Position numbers and translations under genes: made by a program. From Scatomonas sp963649395 (GTDB lineage Bacteria; Bacillota; Clostridia; Lachnospirales; Lachnospiraceae), in contig CAVJHW010000065.1 of assembly GCA_963649395.1 (NCBI GenBank), positions 1 through 13,835 of the forward strand: a stretch of DNA of 13,835 bases, read 5' to 3'. The stretch's first letter is position 1, and every line of letters starts with the position of its first letter. Under the pieces are notes generated by a model. That model did no database searches, had not been told where the DNA came from, and saw nothing but the letters and a program-made list of their open reading frames with translations. Of the stretch, positions 1 through 6,778 are shown piece after piece.

Positions 1-55
1 GTGGAGTACAACCTTGCCAAGGTTGGGGTCGCGGGTTCGAATCCCGTCTCGCGCT
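1..55 (+). tRNA. tRNA-Gly(GCC), 3' part, cut by window edge
   Basis: Only the 3' part of the gene is present; the 5' acceptor strand and most of the D arm lie outside the window. The anticodon stem pairs 9-13 with 21-25 (five Watson-Crick pairs) around the loop TTGCCAA, with anticodon GCC at 16-18, which reads glycine. The T arm is 31-35 with 43-47 around TTCGAAT. The 3' acceptor strand is 48-54 (CTCGCGC), followed by discriminator T55, which fits bacterial tRNA-Gly. CCA is not encoded and would be added by the CCA-adding enzyme. A terminator follows at once, so this is the last gene of its transcript. Confidence 0.95.
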
Positions 56-58
56 CTG

Positions 59-104
59 AAGAAGCACTGTAGTTCCGGTTAGGAATCACAGTGCTTCTTG
101 TTTT
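59..104 (+). terminator. Rho-independent terminator after tRNA-Gly
   Basis: Positions 59-70 and 88-99 are perfect 12-base inverted copies (AAGAAGCACTGT / ACAGTGCTTCTT). The stem can extend inward through GTTCC/GGAAT with one wobble pair, and TTGTTTT follows. It ends the plus-strand tRNA transcript. The other side lacks a matching A-run, so termination of the minus-strand regulator gene that ends at 114 is less certain. Confidence 0.9.
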
Positions 105-113
105 GCCCTTCTA

Positions 114-548
114 TCATATCACGAAATTATTGCCCGCCTCCTCACTCCAATTCAGGAGATCCTCCAAGGTATACTTATCCACCACATCTCGAATCGCCTG
201 ATCCAACTCCTTCCACAGGCGCAAGGTCGTGCAATTGTCTGCCCGAAGGCAGTCATTTTCCTCAGAATCCAAACACTCCACCGGAGCCAAACTTCCTTCC
301 GTCACCCGAAGAATGGATCCCACCGTATACTCCCCCGGCTGCCGGGTCAGACGATAGCCTCCCTGGGGACCCCGAATGCTCTTCAGACAGCCTGCCCTTA
401 CCAGCAAAGCCACGATCTGCTCCAGGTACTTAAGGGATATATCCTGACGAGCCGCCACATCCTTCACCCGCACCGGATTCCCATCCCTATGCTGAGCGAT
501 ATCCAGCATCAGGCGCAGGGCATACCTTCCCTTTGTTGAAATCTTCAT
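114..548 (-). CDS. Rrf2/IscR-family transcriptional regulator
   Basis: 144 residues, the usual length for the Rrf2 family. The N-terminal winged helix-turn-helix is clear: MKISTKGRYALRLMLDIA at 1-18, the recognition region around DISLKYLEQIVALL at 36-49, and the wing SIRGPQGGYRL at 57-67. Three cysteines, C92, C100 and C106, lie in the stretch where IscR and NsrR bind an iron-sulfur cluster; the spacing here is C-X7-C-X5-C, against C-X5-C-X5-C in E. coli IscR. C54 is an extra cysteine inside the DNA-binding domain. Regulators of this family sense Fe-S status, nitric oxide, redox state or cysteine supply; which one applies cannot be told from sequence. The ATG at 548 has AGGAGG 7 bases upstream. 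The gene is monocistronic with its own promoter; neighbouring genes give no target. Confidence 0.92.
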   Translation of the reverse strand: MKISTKGRYALRLMLDIAQHRDGNPVRVKDVAARQDISLKYLEQIVALLVRAGCLKSIRGPQGGYRLTRQPGEYTVGSILRVTEGSLAPVECLDSEENDCLRADNCTTLRLWKELDQAIRDVVDKYTLEDLLNWSEEAGNNFVI

Positions 549-601
549 CCTCCTGCCTCCTCTTATCTCCTCTTATCCACTATTCCTATCTATTATATAG
601 G

Positions 602-630
602 ATTATAGTATTTATCCTTGAGAAAGTCAA
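602..630 (-). promoter_or_regulatory. Sigma-A promoter of the Rrf2 gene
   Basis: On the minus strand, TTGACT (625-630) and a perfect TATAAT (602-607) are separated by exactly 17 bases. The start codon lies about 55 bases downstream, at 548. An inverted repeat CCTTGA-5-TCAAGG at 616-632 covers the -35 box and is a candidate operator, possibly for autoregulation as is common for Rrf2 proteins; that part is inference. Confidence 0.82.
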
Positions 631-640
631 GGGCAAGTTC

Positions 641-786
641 TGCCGTTACATACTTGGTTTGGATGTCTAAACACCCAAACCTCTGGTTACACGGATTACA
701 GATACCGGCGGCGACTGCGGGAGCACGAAGTGCGGAGCAGTCGGCTTTCCTTCGTGGGGAGCGGAACAGCCTGCGGCATGGCTATG
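641..786. other. Non-coding block with several inverted repeats
   Basis: This stretch between the Rrf2 promoter and the end of the sigma-like gene holds no credible gene. It contains a perfect 7-bp hairpin GGTTTGG/CCAAACC (656-662 with 675-681), with TGT/ACA pairing inside its loop. A second hairpin from about 715 to 745 pairs GACTGC with GCAGTC and GCAC with GTGC around a GAA loop. CACGAAG of that hairpin also recurs inverted as CTTCGTG near 753-759, so alternative folds are possible. Neither hairpin is followed by a T-run on either strand, so they are not ordinary terminators. It could be an interspersed palindromic element or remnant. No function is assigned. Confidence 0.5.
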
Positions 787-1530
787 CTACTCTTCCTCCG
801 GCACCTCTTCTCCTGCCAGCTTCAGAATGTCCTCCGCCTCCTCCTGGGAGATATTCATGAAGTCTGCCAACTCATCCAGATAGACCTTGCGCCCCATCTC
901 CTCCTTCAGGATCTCCACACTGTCCTTCAGATCCTGCACTTTGGCCACCATCCGTCTGTCGCGGTTTTTCTCATCCTTCTGCTGCTCCGCCAAAGCCTGA
1001 ATACCCTGATGAATCTCCCGGATCATCTCCTCGTGGATGGCCGCCGGATCCCGCTGCAGGCCTGTACCTGCAGCTTCCAGAGCCAGAAGAAGATGAAGAT
1101 TTCCCTCCTGAACCAGATCCAACACCTGGGCCTCCGGCAAAGCCAGCTCCCGCACAGCCTGTAGGATCAGGGGCTGGTAAAGCTGGGTAAGACGCTCCTT
1201 TCCCTTCTTATCTCCCGCAGCCAGATCCTGCAGCAAGCGCAGCCGCTCTCCCTCCCTCTCCGGCTCCTGGGAAGCCAAGGTTTCCTCGTATTGGGCCAGC
1301 TGGCGAAGAGCCTCCGGTGTCAGGGGAATCGAATCTCCTTCCTTGGTATATCCCTTTACCGCAATCTTTCTGGACAAAAGATAGTCAAAAACCAGCTTCA
1401 ACTGGTCCGGACTTAGGGCATCCCCTTGGAAGAAGGTCTCCACCTCCTCCTTTTCCAGCCGAAGATTCTGCTCCTGGGCTCTGACCAAAAGATCCGCCAG
1501 CTTCTTTTGAAACATCTCCTGTGTAATCAT
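787..1530 (-). CDS. Sigma-A-like protein lacking region 4
   Basis: 247 residues. Residues 1-60 resemble region 1.1 of primary sigma factors. Residues 117-152 resemble regions 2.1-2.2; DLVQEGNLHLLLALE corresponds to the core-polymerase-binding DLIQEGN motif. Residues 170-205 line up with regions 2.4-3.0, but the aromatic and basic promoter-melting residues of 2.3-2.4 are missing. Residues 210-243 (EEMGRKVYLDELADFMNISQ and onward to ILKLAGEEV) match region 3.1. The chain then stops, so the -35-binding region 4 is absent. It may still bind RNA polymerase core but should not recognise a standard promoter. Sigma-70-domain proteins of this sort are known in Clostridia without a settled role. The ATG at 1530 has an AAGGGAG ribosome site; the stop is at 787. 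The family is fairly sure, the function unknown. Confidence 0.8.
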   Translation of the reverse strand: MITQEMFQKKLADLLVRAQEQNLRLEKEEVETFFQGDALSPDQLKLVFDYLLSRKIAVKGYTKEGDSIPLTPEALRQLAQYEETLASQEPEREGERLRLLQDLAAGDKKGKERLTQLYQPLILQAVRELALPEAQVLDLVQEGNLHLLLALEAAGTGLQRDPAAIHEEMIREIHQGIQALAEQQKDEKNRDRRMVAKVQDLKDSVEILKEEMGRKVYLDELADFMNISQEEAEDILKLAGEEVPEEE

Positions 1531-1550
1531 ACTCTTTTATTCTCCCTTGC

Positions 1551-1610
1551 CGTATTCTTCCTTGTCCTTCCGTGTTCTTCCTTGTCCTTCCGTGTTCTTC
1601 CTGGTCCTTC
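1551..1610. repeat. Three tandem 20-bp repeats in the leader of the sigma-like gene
   Basis: Units 1551-1570, 1571-1590 and 1591-1610 read CGTRTTCTTCCTKGTCCTTC on the plus strand, with one base differing in each of the first and third units; a degraded fourth unit begins at 1611. On the coding strand the unit is purine-rich (GAAGGACAAGGAAGAACACG) and repeats Shine-Dalgarno-like GGAAGGA motifs 20-80 bases before the start codon. The period is not a multiple of three. Copy number could vary by slippage. Confidence 0.9.
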
Positions 1611-1688
1611 CGGATCCCTCCCATAGGGATGTTGGCCCCTTACTGTCAATCAGAGGGAACCGGCCCCTGCCTGACCCCTATTCTCCCT

Positions 1689-1717
1689 ATTCTACAAAAA
1701 AAGGGGGAAATACTCAA
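1689..1717 (-). promoter_or_regulatory. Sigma-A promoter of the sigma-like gene
   Basis: On the minus strand, TTGAGT (1712-1717) and TAGAAT (1689-1694) lie 17 bases apart. They sit directly downstream of the galM terminator and about 160 bases before the start codon at 1530, leaving a long leader that contains the tandem repeats. A perfect TTGACA also occurs further down the leader but has no acceptable -10 box. Confidence 0.65.
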
Positions 1718-1728
1718 TGGATTGCGGC

Positions 1729-1767
1729 AAAAAAAGAGGGAGGAAACCCCCTTGGATTTCCTCCCTC
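1729..1767 (-). terminator. Rho-independent terminator after galM
   Basis: On the minus strand, an 11-bp perfect stem (GAGGGAGGAAA at 1736-1746 paired with TTTCCTCCCTC at 1757-1767) is followed by seven T residues (1735-1729). It lies 11 bases past the galM stop codon and closes the transporter operon. Confidence 0.95.
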
Positions 1768-1777
1768 GCAAAGAACT

Positions 1778-2863
1778 CTATGCCAGGAATTGCCATCTGG
1801 TCTCTGACTGCCAAACCTTCCCCCCTTTTTGAATGGGGGAAGGAAAGTGCGGCTGGTGGATACTGTCCGGATAGGACTGGGTTTCCAGGCAAAAGCCGCT
1901 GTGCTGCTGGTAGAAGGCTCCTCCCTTTCCCCGATGGGGATAGATATGGTTGCCGGTATAGAACTGCACACCAGGCCGATCCGTATAAACTACCAGGCTT
2001 ATGCCGGATTCCCGGCTGTAGACCTCCGCCGCTTTGGCCAAACCCTGCGCCGAAGAAGCAACCTCCCCCGACTTTCCAGGAGCTTCCGCCGAAGGGTTGA
2101 CCTCCCCGGCTTCCTGGGGGGCTCCCTTTCGCCCTCGCAGGACGAAGTTATGGTCGTAGCCCTGGCCAAAAAGGAGCTGGTCTTCCTCGGCTTCTATATC
2201 CCTGCCGATTGCCTTTCTCTTGCGGAAATCGAAAGCCGTCCCCTCCACCCTTTGGATCTGGCCGGTGGGGATTGCCCCTGCATCCCGAATGGGGGTGAAG
2301 GCATCTGCCTCCAGTTCCAGCTCATGGGACAGGATATCCCCCTTTCCCTGGCCATTCAGGTTGAAATAGGTATGATTGGTGAGATTGATCAGGGTATCCT
2401 CAGGGGAAAGGGCTTCATAGGAGATCCGAAACTCATGGTCCGGCCCAAAGGAATAGGTCACCGACACATCCAGGTCTCCCGGGAAGCCCTGGTCTCCATC
2501 CGGACTGTGGTAGGACAGGCGGATAGAGGAATCCGTTCTCTCCACCAGCTTCCAGTGCCTTCGATCAAAGCCTATAGGACCACTGTGCAGATTATTTTTC
2601 CCTTGATTGGCCGTCAGGGCATAGGACTTGCCATTTAAGGAGAATTCCGCTCCCCCGATCCGATTGGCATTTCTTCCCACCACTGCTCCCAAAAAGCAGG
2701 TGTTTTTCTCATAATCGGAGACCTGGTCATAGCCCAGCACAACATCCCGCAAATTTCCATTTTTATCCGGTACATAGAGAGCAGCCACCGCTGCCCCGTA
2801 ATCGGTTACCTGTCCCCACATGCCATCCGGTCCTCGGAGGACATAAAAATCCGTTGATCCCAT
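1778..2863 (-). CDS. galM: Aldose 1-epimerase (mutarotase)
   Basis: 361 residues, cytoplasmic. It interconverts the alpha and beta anomers of aldoses such as galactose and glucose. The family landmarks are all present: GRNANRI (63-69, sugar-binding Asn/Arg), LHSG with His93, NLTNHTYFNLNG (160-171) with catalytic acid His164, GYDHNF (235-240) with Asp237, TGNH (303-306), and ETQSYPDS with catalytic base Glu327. The C-terminal end (FPSPI, then G-W-S-T-W-F) matches the family, so the gene is complete. Oddity: a 35-40 residue Ala/Glu/Ser-rich insertion at about 245-285, built from 13-residue repeats, in a loop after the Asp237 strand. AAGGA lies 8 bases before the ATG. It is the last gene of the sugar transporter operon, 27 bases after the second permease, so it probably equilibrates the imported sugar for its kinase. 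Confidence 0.95.
   Translation of the reverse strand: MGSTDFYVLRGPDGMWGQVTDYGAAVAALYVPDKNGNLRDVVLGYDQVSDYEKNTCFLGAVVGRNANRIGGAEFSLNGKSYALTANQGKNNLHSGPIGFDRRHWKLVERTDSSIRLSYHSPDGDQGFPGDLDVSVTYSFGPDHEFRISYEALSPEDTLINLTNHTYFNLNGQGKGDILSHELELEADAFTPIRDAGAIPTGQIQRVEGTAFDFRKRKAIGRDIEAEEDQLLFGQGYDHNFVLRGRKGAPQEAGEVNPSAEAPGKSGEVASSAQGLAKAAEVYSRESGISLVVYTDRPGVQFYTGNHIYPHRGKGGAFYQQHSGFCLETQSYPDSIHQPHFPSPIQKGGKVWQSETRWQFLA
2022..2110. repeat. Degenerate 39-bp repeats inside galM
   Basis: Units 2022-2060 and 2061-2099 are both 39 bases and share ACCTCC-CCG at their start and GCCGAAG near their end; a partial third unit starts at 2100. They encode a 13-residue period (GEVNPSAEAPGKS, GEVASSAQGLAKA, then AEVYSRESG) that forms the extra loop of this mutarotase. 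The period keeps the reading frame. Confidence 0.75.
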
Positions 2864-2867
2864 CCTG

Positions 2868-2902
2868 TTGTCCTTCTTAATTTGTCCTTCTTATTTGTCC
2901 TT
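2868..2902. repeat. Three AAGGACAA copies across the permease-galM junction
   Basis: TTGTCCTT on the plus strand (AAGGACAA on the coding strand) occurs at 2868-2875, 2882-2889 and 2895-2902, with spacings of 14 and 13. The copy at 2895-2902 lies inside the last permease codons, just before its TAA stop. The copy nearest galM supplies that gene's ribosome binding site. The pattern suggests local slippage duplication of a Shine-Dalgarno-bearing segment. Confidence 0.7.
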
Positions 2903-4057
2903 GTTGTTCAGCAGATCGAAGACCACGGCAGCCAGAAGAACGACTCCCTTGATGACCTTCTGCCAATTGGCATCGATGCCCATCAGGCTCATACCCAGGT
3001 TGATGACACCGATCAGGGTAGCGCCGACTACCATGCCAAAGACAGAGCCGGAACCTCCATAGGCGGATACCCCGCCCACCACGCAGGCGGAGATGGCATC
3101 CATCTCGTAGTTGGTTCCTGCGGTGGAATTGGCAGCCTGGAAGCGGGCAATGACCGTAAAGGCACTGACAACCGTCAGGATGGCCATGTTAAGATAGGCC
3201 AGAAACATAATAAATTTCGTGTTGACACCGGAAAGGCGGGTGGCCTCCGCATTTCCGCCGATGGTATAGAAATACCGGCCGGTCACAAGACGGGTGGTGA
3301 GGAACTGGTAGATCAGAACAATGGCAACCACCCAGACCAACACCGTAGGGATTCCGCCTGCCTTGGCCAGCTTATAGGCAAATAGCATAACCACCGCAAT
3401 CGCCGCCAGAGCCTTCAGGCAGGTGACGGGCAGAGAGCTCACCTCATAGCCCTTTTTCAGACGACCTGCCCGATTGGCAGCACTCAGGACAAGGATAATC
3501 AGACTGACCAGAACTCCGATGACCAGACAGGGAATATTGAATTGGTTAATCGGGGTCTCCAGAATCTTACCGGAGAAAATCTTCAGATAAGAACTGGGGA
3601 AGGGTGCGATACTACCCGTAGAGCTGTTGGCACTCAAAAGGGCCGTTCCTAATCCTCGAAAAGCCAGGTATCCAGCCAGGGTGGCGATCCAGGGGGGGAT
3701 ATTCACATAGGCTATCACAAAGCCCAGAACCGCACCATAGATCACTCCCACTAAGAGCATGATCAGGATGGAAACTCCTGTGCCCCAGCCCTTGACCACC
3801 ATGCAGATGCCCCCGATGGCTCCCAGAAAGCAGACGAAGGATCCACAGGAAAGATCGATATTGCCGCCGGTCAGCATACAAACCAACATACCGGTAGCCA
3901 GGATGTAGACATAGGCATTCTGGGTGATCAGGGCATTGAAGTTCAATGAGGTAAACATCTGACCCTTTGTCAGAACCGTGAAAAATAAGAAGACCAGGAG
4001 CAGGACAAAGATCATGGTATTCTTTTTCAATGCAGCTGTAAGATTTTTCATTTTCAT
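2891..4057 (-). CDS. mmsB: Multiple-monosaccharide ABC transporter permease, second copy (MmsB-type)
   Basis: 388 residues, strongly hydrophobic, an inner-membrane permease of the ribose/xylose branch of carbohydrate ABC importers. Landmarks are GMLVCMLTGGNIDLS (56-70), the IPPWIATLAGYLAFRGL segment in the first half, the cytoplasmic GGNAEATRLSGVN motif that contacts the ATPase, and MDAISACVVGGVSAYGG near the C-terminus. It is a close paralog of the permease just upstream: 45 of 63 residues are identical from MDAI to the final FD, and the two start in the same register (KKNTM at 11-15). The ATG at 4057 and the ATG at 4051 both fit the GGGAGGGAGG ribosome site; the second has better spacing (6 bases after GGAGG). 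The gap to the upstream permease is 10 bases. It probably pairs with that permease as a heterodimer or is an alternative subunit. Confidence 0.93.
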   Translation of the reverse strand: MKMKNLTAALKKNTMIFVLLLVFLFFTVLTKGQMFTSLNFNALITQNAYVYILATGMLVCMLTGGNIDLSCGSFVCFLGAIGGICMVVKGWGTGVSILIMLLVGVIYGAVLGFVIAYVNIPPWIATLAGYLAFRGLGTALLSANSSTGSIAPFPSSYLKIFSGKILETPINQFNIPCLVIGVLVSLIILVLSAANRAGRLKKGYEVSSLPVTCLKALAAIAVVMLFAYKLAKAGGIPTVLVWVVAIVLIYQFLTTRLVTGRYFYTIGGNAEATRLSGVNTKFIMFLAYLNMAILTVVSAFTVIARFQAANSTAGTNYEMDAISACVVGGVSAYGGSGSVFGMVVGATLIGVINLGMSLMGIDANWQKVIKGVVLLAAVVFDLLNNKDK

Positions 4058-4067
4058 CCTCCCTCCC

Positions 4068-5237
4068 TTATTTCTTCTTTCTCTTGCTCATAACATCGAA
4101 GATAACGGCCAGCAGAAGGACAATTCCCTTGACCACCTTCTGGTAGTTGGCATCGATTCCCATGATGCTCATGCCCTGGTTGATCACGCCCATCAAGAGG
4201 GCACCGATCACCATACCACCCACGGTTCCGGTTCCGCCGTAGGCAGAAGCCCCTCCGATGAAGCAGGAGGCAATGGCATCCATCTCATATCCCTGACCGT
4301 AGGTAGGCTGGGAGGAGGAGGCCCGGGCGATGGTCAGGATACCAGCCAAACCAGCCAGCAGACCCATATTAGCGTAGGCGAAGAAGTAAACCTTCTTCGT
4401 GTTGACGCCGGAGAGACTGGTGGCCTTCTCATTGCCGCCCACGGCATAGAGATAGCGCCCCATAGCAGTCTTATTGGTCAGGTAATAATAGACCAGGAGC
4501 ACCGCCGCAATCCAGAGCAGACTGGTGGGAATTCCCTTGTAGCATGCCAGCTTGTAGGTCAGCCACAAAAGGCAAGCCACAACAATGACATATTTGAGGA
4601 TCCCCAGGGGGAGAGAGCCCGTCTCATATCCTTTTTTCTTGCGGGAAATATAGGATCTCAGAGCCAGAATTACCAGCAGCAGGGCCAGAATAATTCCCAG
4701 AACCAGGCAGGTCCTATTGAGGGTCTTGCCCTTCAGAAAGTCCGGAATATAGCAATTAGCACCGCCGCCAAAGACATTCAAAAAAGTGGTATCCGACACG
4801 GTTACCGCATAACCGTTCAAAACCACGTTGGACAGGCCTCGAAAGGCATACATACCAGCCAGGGTTGCGATAAAGGGGGGCACCTTGACATAGGCAATCC
4901 AAAAGCCCTGGAACATTCCTACCAGGAGTCCCACTGCCAACATTGCCAGAACGGCAAACCAGCAATTCATGCCCTTGTCCATCATCACTGCACCGATTCC
5001 TCCGGTGAAGCAGACTACAGAACCAACGGACAAGTCTACGTTGCCACCCGTCAGGATGCAGAGCAACATACCGGTGGAGAGAACGAAAACATAGGCATTC
5101 TGGGAGATCAGATTGTTGATATTCTGGGCATAGAGGATCTTGCCGCCGGTGGTGACATAGAAGAAGACAAGCACCAAAACCAGGGCAATCAGCATGGTAT
5201 TTTTCTTCAGGACATCTGTCATTCTCGTCTTGCCCAT
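4068..5237 (-). CDS. mmsB: Multiple-monosaccharide ABC transporter permease, first copy (MmsB-type)
   Basis: 389 residues with many hydrophobic segments. The N-terminal helix is at about 15-30, GMLLCILTGGNVDLS at 56-70, VPPFIATLAGMYAFRGL at 119-135, the coupling motif GGNEKATSLSG at 267-277, and EMDAIASCFIGGASAYGGTG from 318. Length and motifs match the MmsB family, which with MmsA and a ChvE-like binding protein imports glucose, galactose, xylose, arabinose and related sugars. A middle cytoplasmic stretch (199-208, RKKKGYETGS) is shared with the downstream copy. The ATG at 5237 follows the MmsA stop by 2 bases, with AAGGGGG inside the end of mmsA, so translation is probably coupled. The substrate cannot be read from the permease sequence. 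Confidence 0.94.
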   Translation of the reverse strand: MGKTRMTDVLKKNTMLIALVLVLVFFYVTTGGKILYAQNINNLISQNAYVFVLSTGMLLCILTGGNVDLSVGSVVCFTGGIGAVMMDKGMNCWFAVLAMLAVGLLVGMFQGFWIAYVKVPPFIATLAGMYAFRGLSNVVLNGYAVTVSDTTFLNVFGGGANCYIPDFLKGKTLNRTCLVLGIILALLLVILALRSYISRKKKGYETGSLPLGILKYVIVVACLLWLTYKLACYKGIPTSLLWIAAVLLVYYYLTNKTAMGRYLYAVGGNEKATSLSGVNTKKVYFFAYANMGLLAGLAGILTIARASSSQPTYGQGYEMDAIASCFIGGASAYGGTGTVGGMVIGALLMGVINQGMSIMGIDANYQKVVKGIVLLLAVIFDVMSKRKKK

Positions 5238-5239
5238 CC

Positions 5240-6778
5240 TTATACCCCCTTTCCGGATCGAATGATGCTGGTCATGATCTTCTCCTGAGAGGCCTCCTCA
5301 GCCCTCATCTCCCCGACGATCCTTGCCGCGTTCATCACATAGATTCTGTCACTCATGCCGATCACCTCCGGCAGCTCCGAGGAAATCATGATCACAGACT
5401 TACCAGCCGCCACCAGGTCATTAATGATACAATAAATCTCATATTTAGCGCCTACGTCGATTCCTCGGGTGGGCTCATCCAGGATCAGGATATCCGGCTC
5501 CGCAAACATCCATTTGGCCAGCAGAACCTTCTGCTGATTGCCGCCAGAGAGATTGACCACCTTCTGCTCTACGGTAGGACTTTTCGTGCGGAGGATCTCC
5601 CGATAATGCTCGGCAACCTGATATTCCTTGTCCCGGTCAATAATCTTGTGATGGCTGACCTTGCTCATATTAGCAAGAGAGGTATTGACCTTGATAGACT
5701 GGGAAAGAACCAGGCCATTGCCCTTACGGTCCTCGGTTACATATGCAATCTTATTGCGGATAGCCTCCTGGGCATTCTTCAAAACCACCTCCTGGCCATG
5801 GAGCTTGAGGCTTCCGGTAATACCCGTGCCGTAGCTGCGGCCGAAAATGCTCATGGCCAACTCGGTTCGTCCGGCTCCCATCAAGCCATAGATTCCCACT
5901 ACCTCACCCTTGCACACGTGAAGAGAAACATTGTCCACCACCTTGCGCTCCGGATAGAGGGGATGGTAGACCGTCCAACCCTCCACCTCCATATTGGTCT
6001 CGCCGATGGCGACTCCCTGTCTCTTGGGGAAACGATCTGTGATTTCCCGTCCCACCATGCCCTTGATAATGCGGCTCTCGGATACATCCTGCTTCCCGTT
6101 ATCGATGGTCTCGATGGTGGTTCCGTCACGGATCACGGTAATCTTATCGGATACATAGGAGACCTCGTTCAACTTGTGGGTGATGATGATCATGGTCATA
6201 CCCTGCTTCTTGAATTCCAGCATAAGGTCAAGCAGCGCCTTGGAATCCGTCTCATTCAGGGAAGAAGTGGGCTCGTCCAGAATCAGGAGCCTGGCCTTCT
6301 TGGCCAGGGCCTTGGCAATCTCCACCAGCTGCTGCTTGCCGGTTCCGATTTCCTTAATCAGGGTGCGGGAGGATTCCGAAAGGCCCACCATCTTCAGATA
6401 TTTGTCAGCCTCCCTATAGGTTTGATCCCAATCAATCGCCATCTTCCTGCCCTGCTCATTGCCCAGGAACATATTCTCCCCAATCGACATCTCCGGCACA
6501 AGAGCCAGCTCCTGATGGATAATAACAATACCCTTTTCCTCGGAGTCTTTGATCTTGTGAAATTTGCACACTTCACCATCGTAAATGATGTCGCCTTCGT
6601 AGGTGCCGTAGGGATGAATGCCGCTTAATACCTTCATCAAGGTGGATTTCCCTGCTCCATTCTCGCCAACGAGGGCGTGAATCTCGCCCTCGTTGACTTG
6701 CAGATTGACATTGTCAAGTGCCTTCACATTGGGAAATCTCTTGGTGATATTTTTCATCTCCAATAATATTTTCGCCAA
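5240..6778 (-). CDS. mmsA: Multiple-monosaccharide ABC transporter ATP-binding protein
   Basis: 512 residues with two fused ABC domains, the standard form for ribose/galactose/ChvE-type importers; it drives uptake from the cytoplasmic face. Domain 1: Walker A GENGAGKST (38-46), a variant signature IGTGKQQ (144-150) as usual in MmsA, Walker B LLILDEP (163-169), H-loop His201. Domain 2: degenerate Walker A GLMGAGRT (298-305, Arg in place of Lys), normal signature LSGGNQQ (410-416), Walker B ILILDEP (430-436). So only one complete pair of catalytic elements is expected. Start choice: TTG at 6778 lies 7 bases after GGAGG and gives MAKILLEMKNITKRF. A further upstream TTG (6799) precedes that site, and the internal ATG (8th codon) has no spaced ribosome site. 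It follows the binding-protein gene by 22 bases. Confidence 0.95.
   Translation of the reverse strand: MAKILLEMKNITKRFPNVKALDNVNLQVNEGEIHALVGENGAGKSTLMKVLSGIHPYGTYEGDIIYDGEVCKFHKIKDSEEKGIVIIHQELALVPEMSIGENMFLGNEQGRKMAIDWDQTYREADKYLKMVGLSESSRTLIKEIGTGKQQLVEIAKALAKKARLLILDEPTSSLNETDSKALLDLMLEFKKQGMTMIIITHKLNEVSYVSDKITVIRDGTTIETIDNGKQDVSESRIIKGMVGREITDRFPKRQGVAIGETNMEVEGWTVYHPLYPERKVVDNVSLHVCKGEVVGIYGLMGAGRTELAMSIFGRSYGTGITGSLKLHGQEVVLKNAQEAIRNKIAYVTEDRKGNGLVLSQSIKVNTSLANMSKVSHHKIIDRDKEYQVAEHYREILRTKSPTVEQKVVNLSGGNQQKVLLAKWMFAEPDILILDEPTRGIDVGAKYEIYCIINDLVAAGKSVIMISSELPEVIGMSDRIYVMNAARIVGEMRAEEASQEKIMTSIIRSGKGV

Noticed and set aside
656..745. Hairpins read as terminators for the sigma-like gene
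   Set aside because: Neither hairpin is followed by a T-run on the minus strand, so rho-independent termination is not supported.
1551..1610. Tandem repeats as a CRISPR array
   Set aside because: The 20-bp units are directly abutting with no spacers and no cas genes are nearby.
1385..1624. Minus-strand 79-codon frame reading through the tandem repeats
   Set aside because: It overlaps the start of the sigma-like gene in another frame, its repetitive Arg/Lys/Glu sequence comes from the 20-bp repeats, and the sigma-like frame has a better ribosome site and family support.
3978..5288. Long plus-strand open frame (436 codons) opposite the permeases
   Set aside because: It runs antisense to two clear MmsB permeases, has no family resemblance and is rich in His, Gln and Gly as expected from reverse-complement codon use. 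The same holds for the long plus-strand frames at 1829-2638, 5606-6628, 8288-9301, 10055-11161 and 11285-12514.
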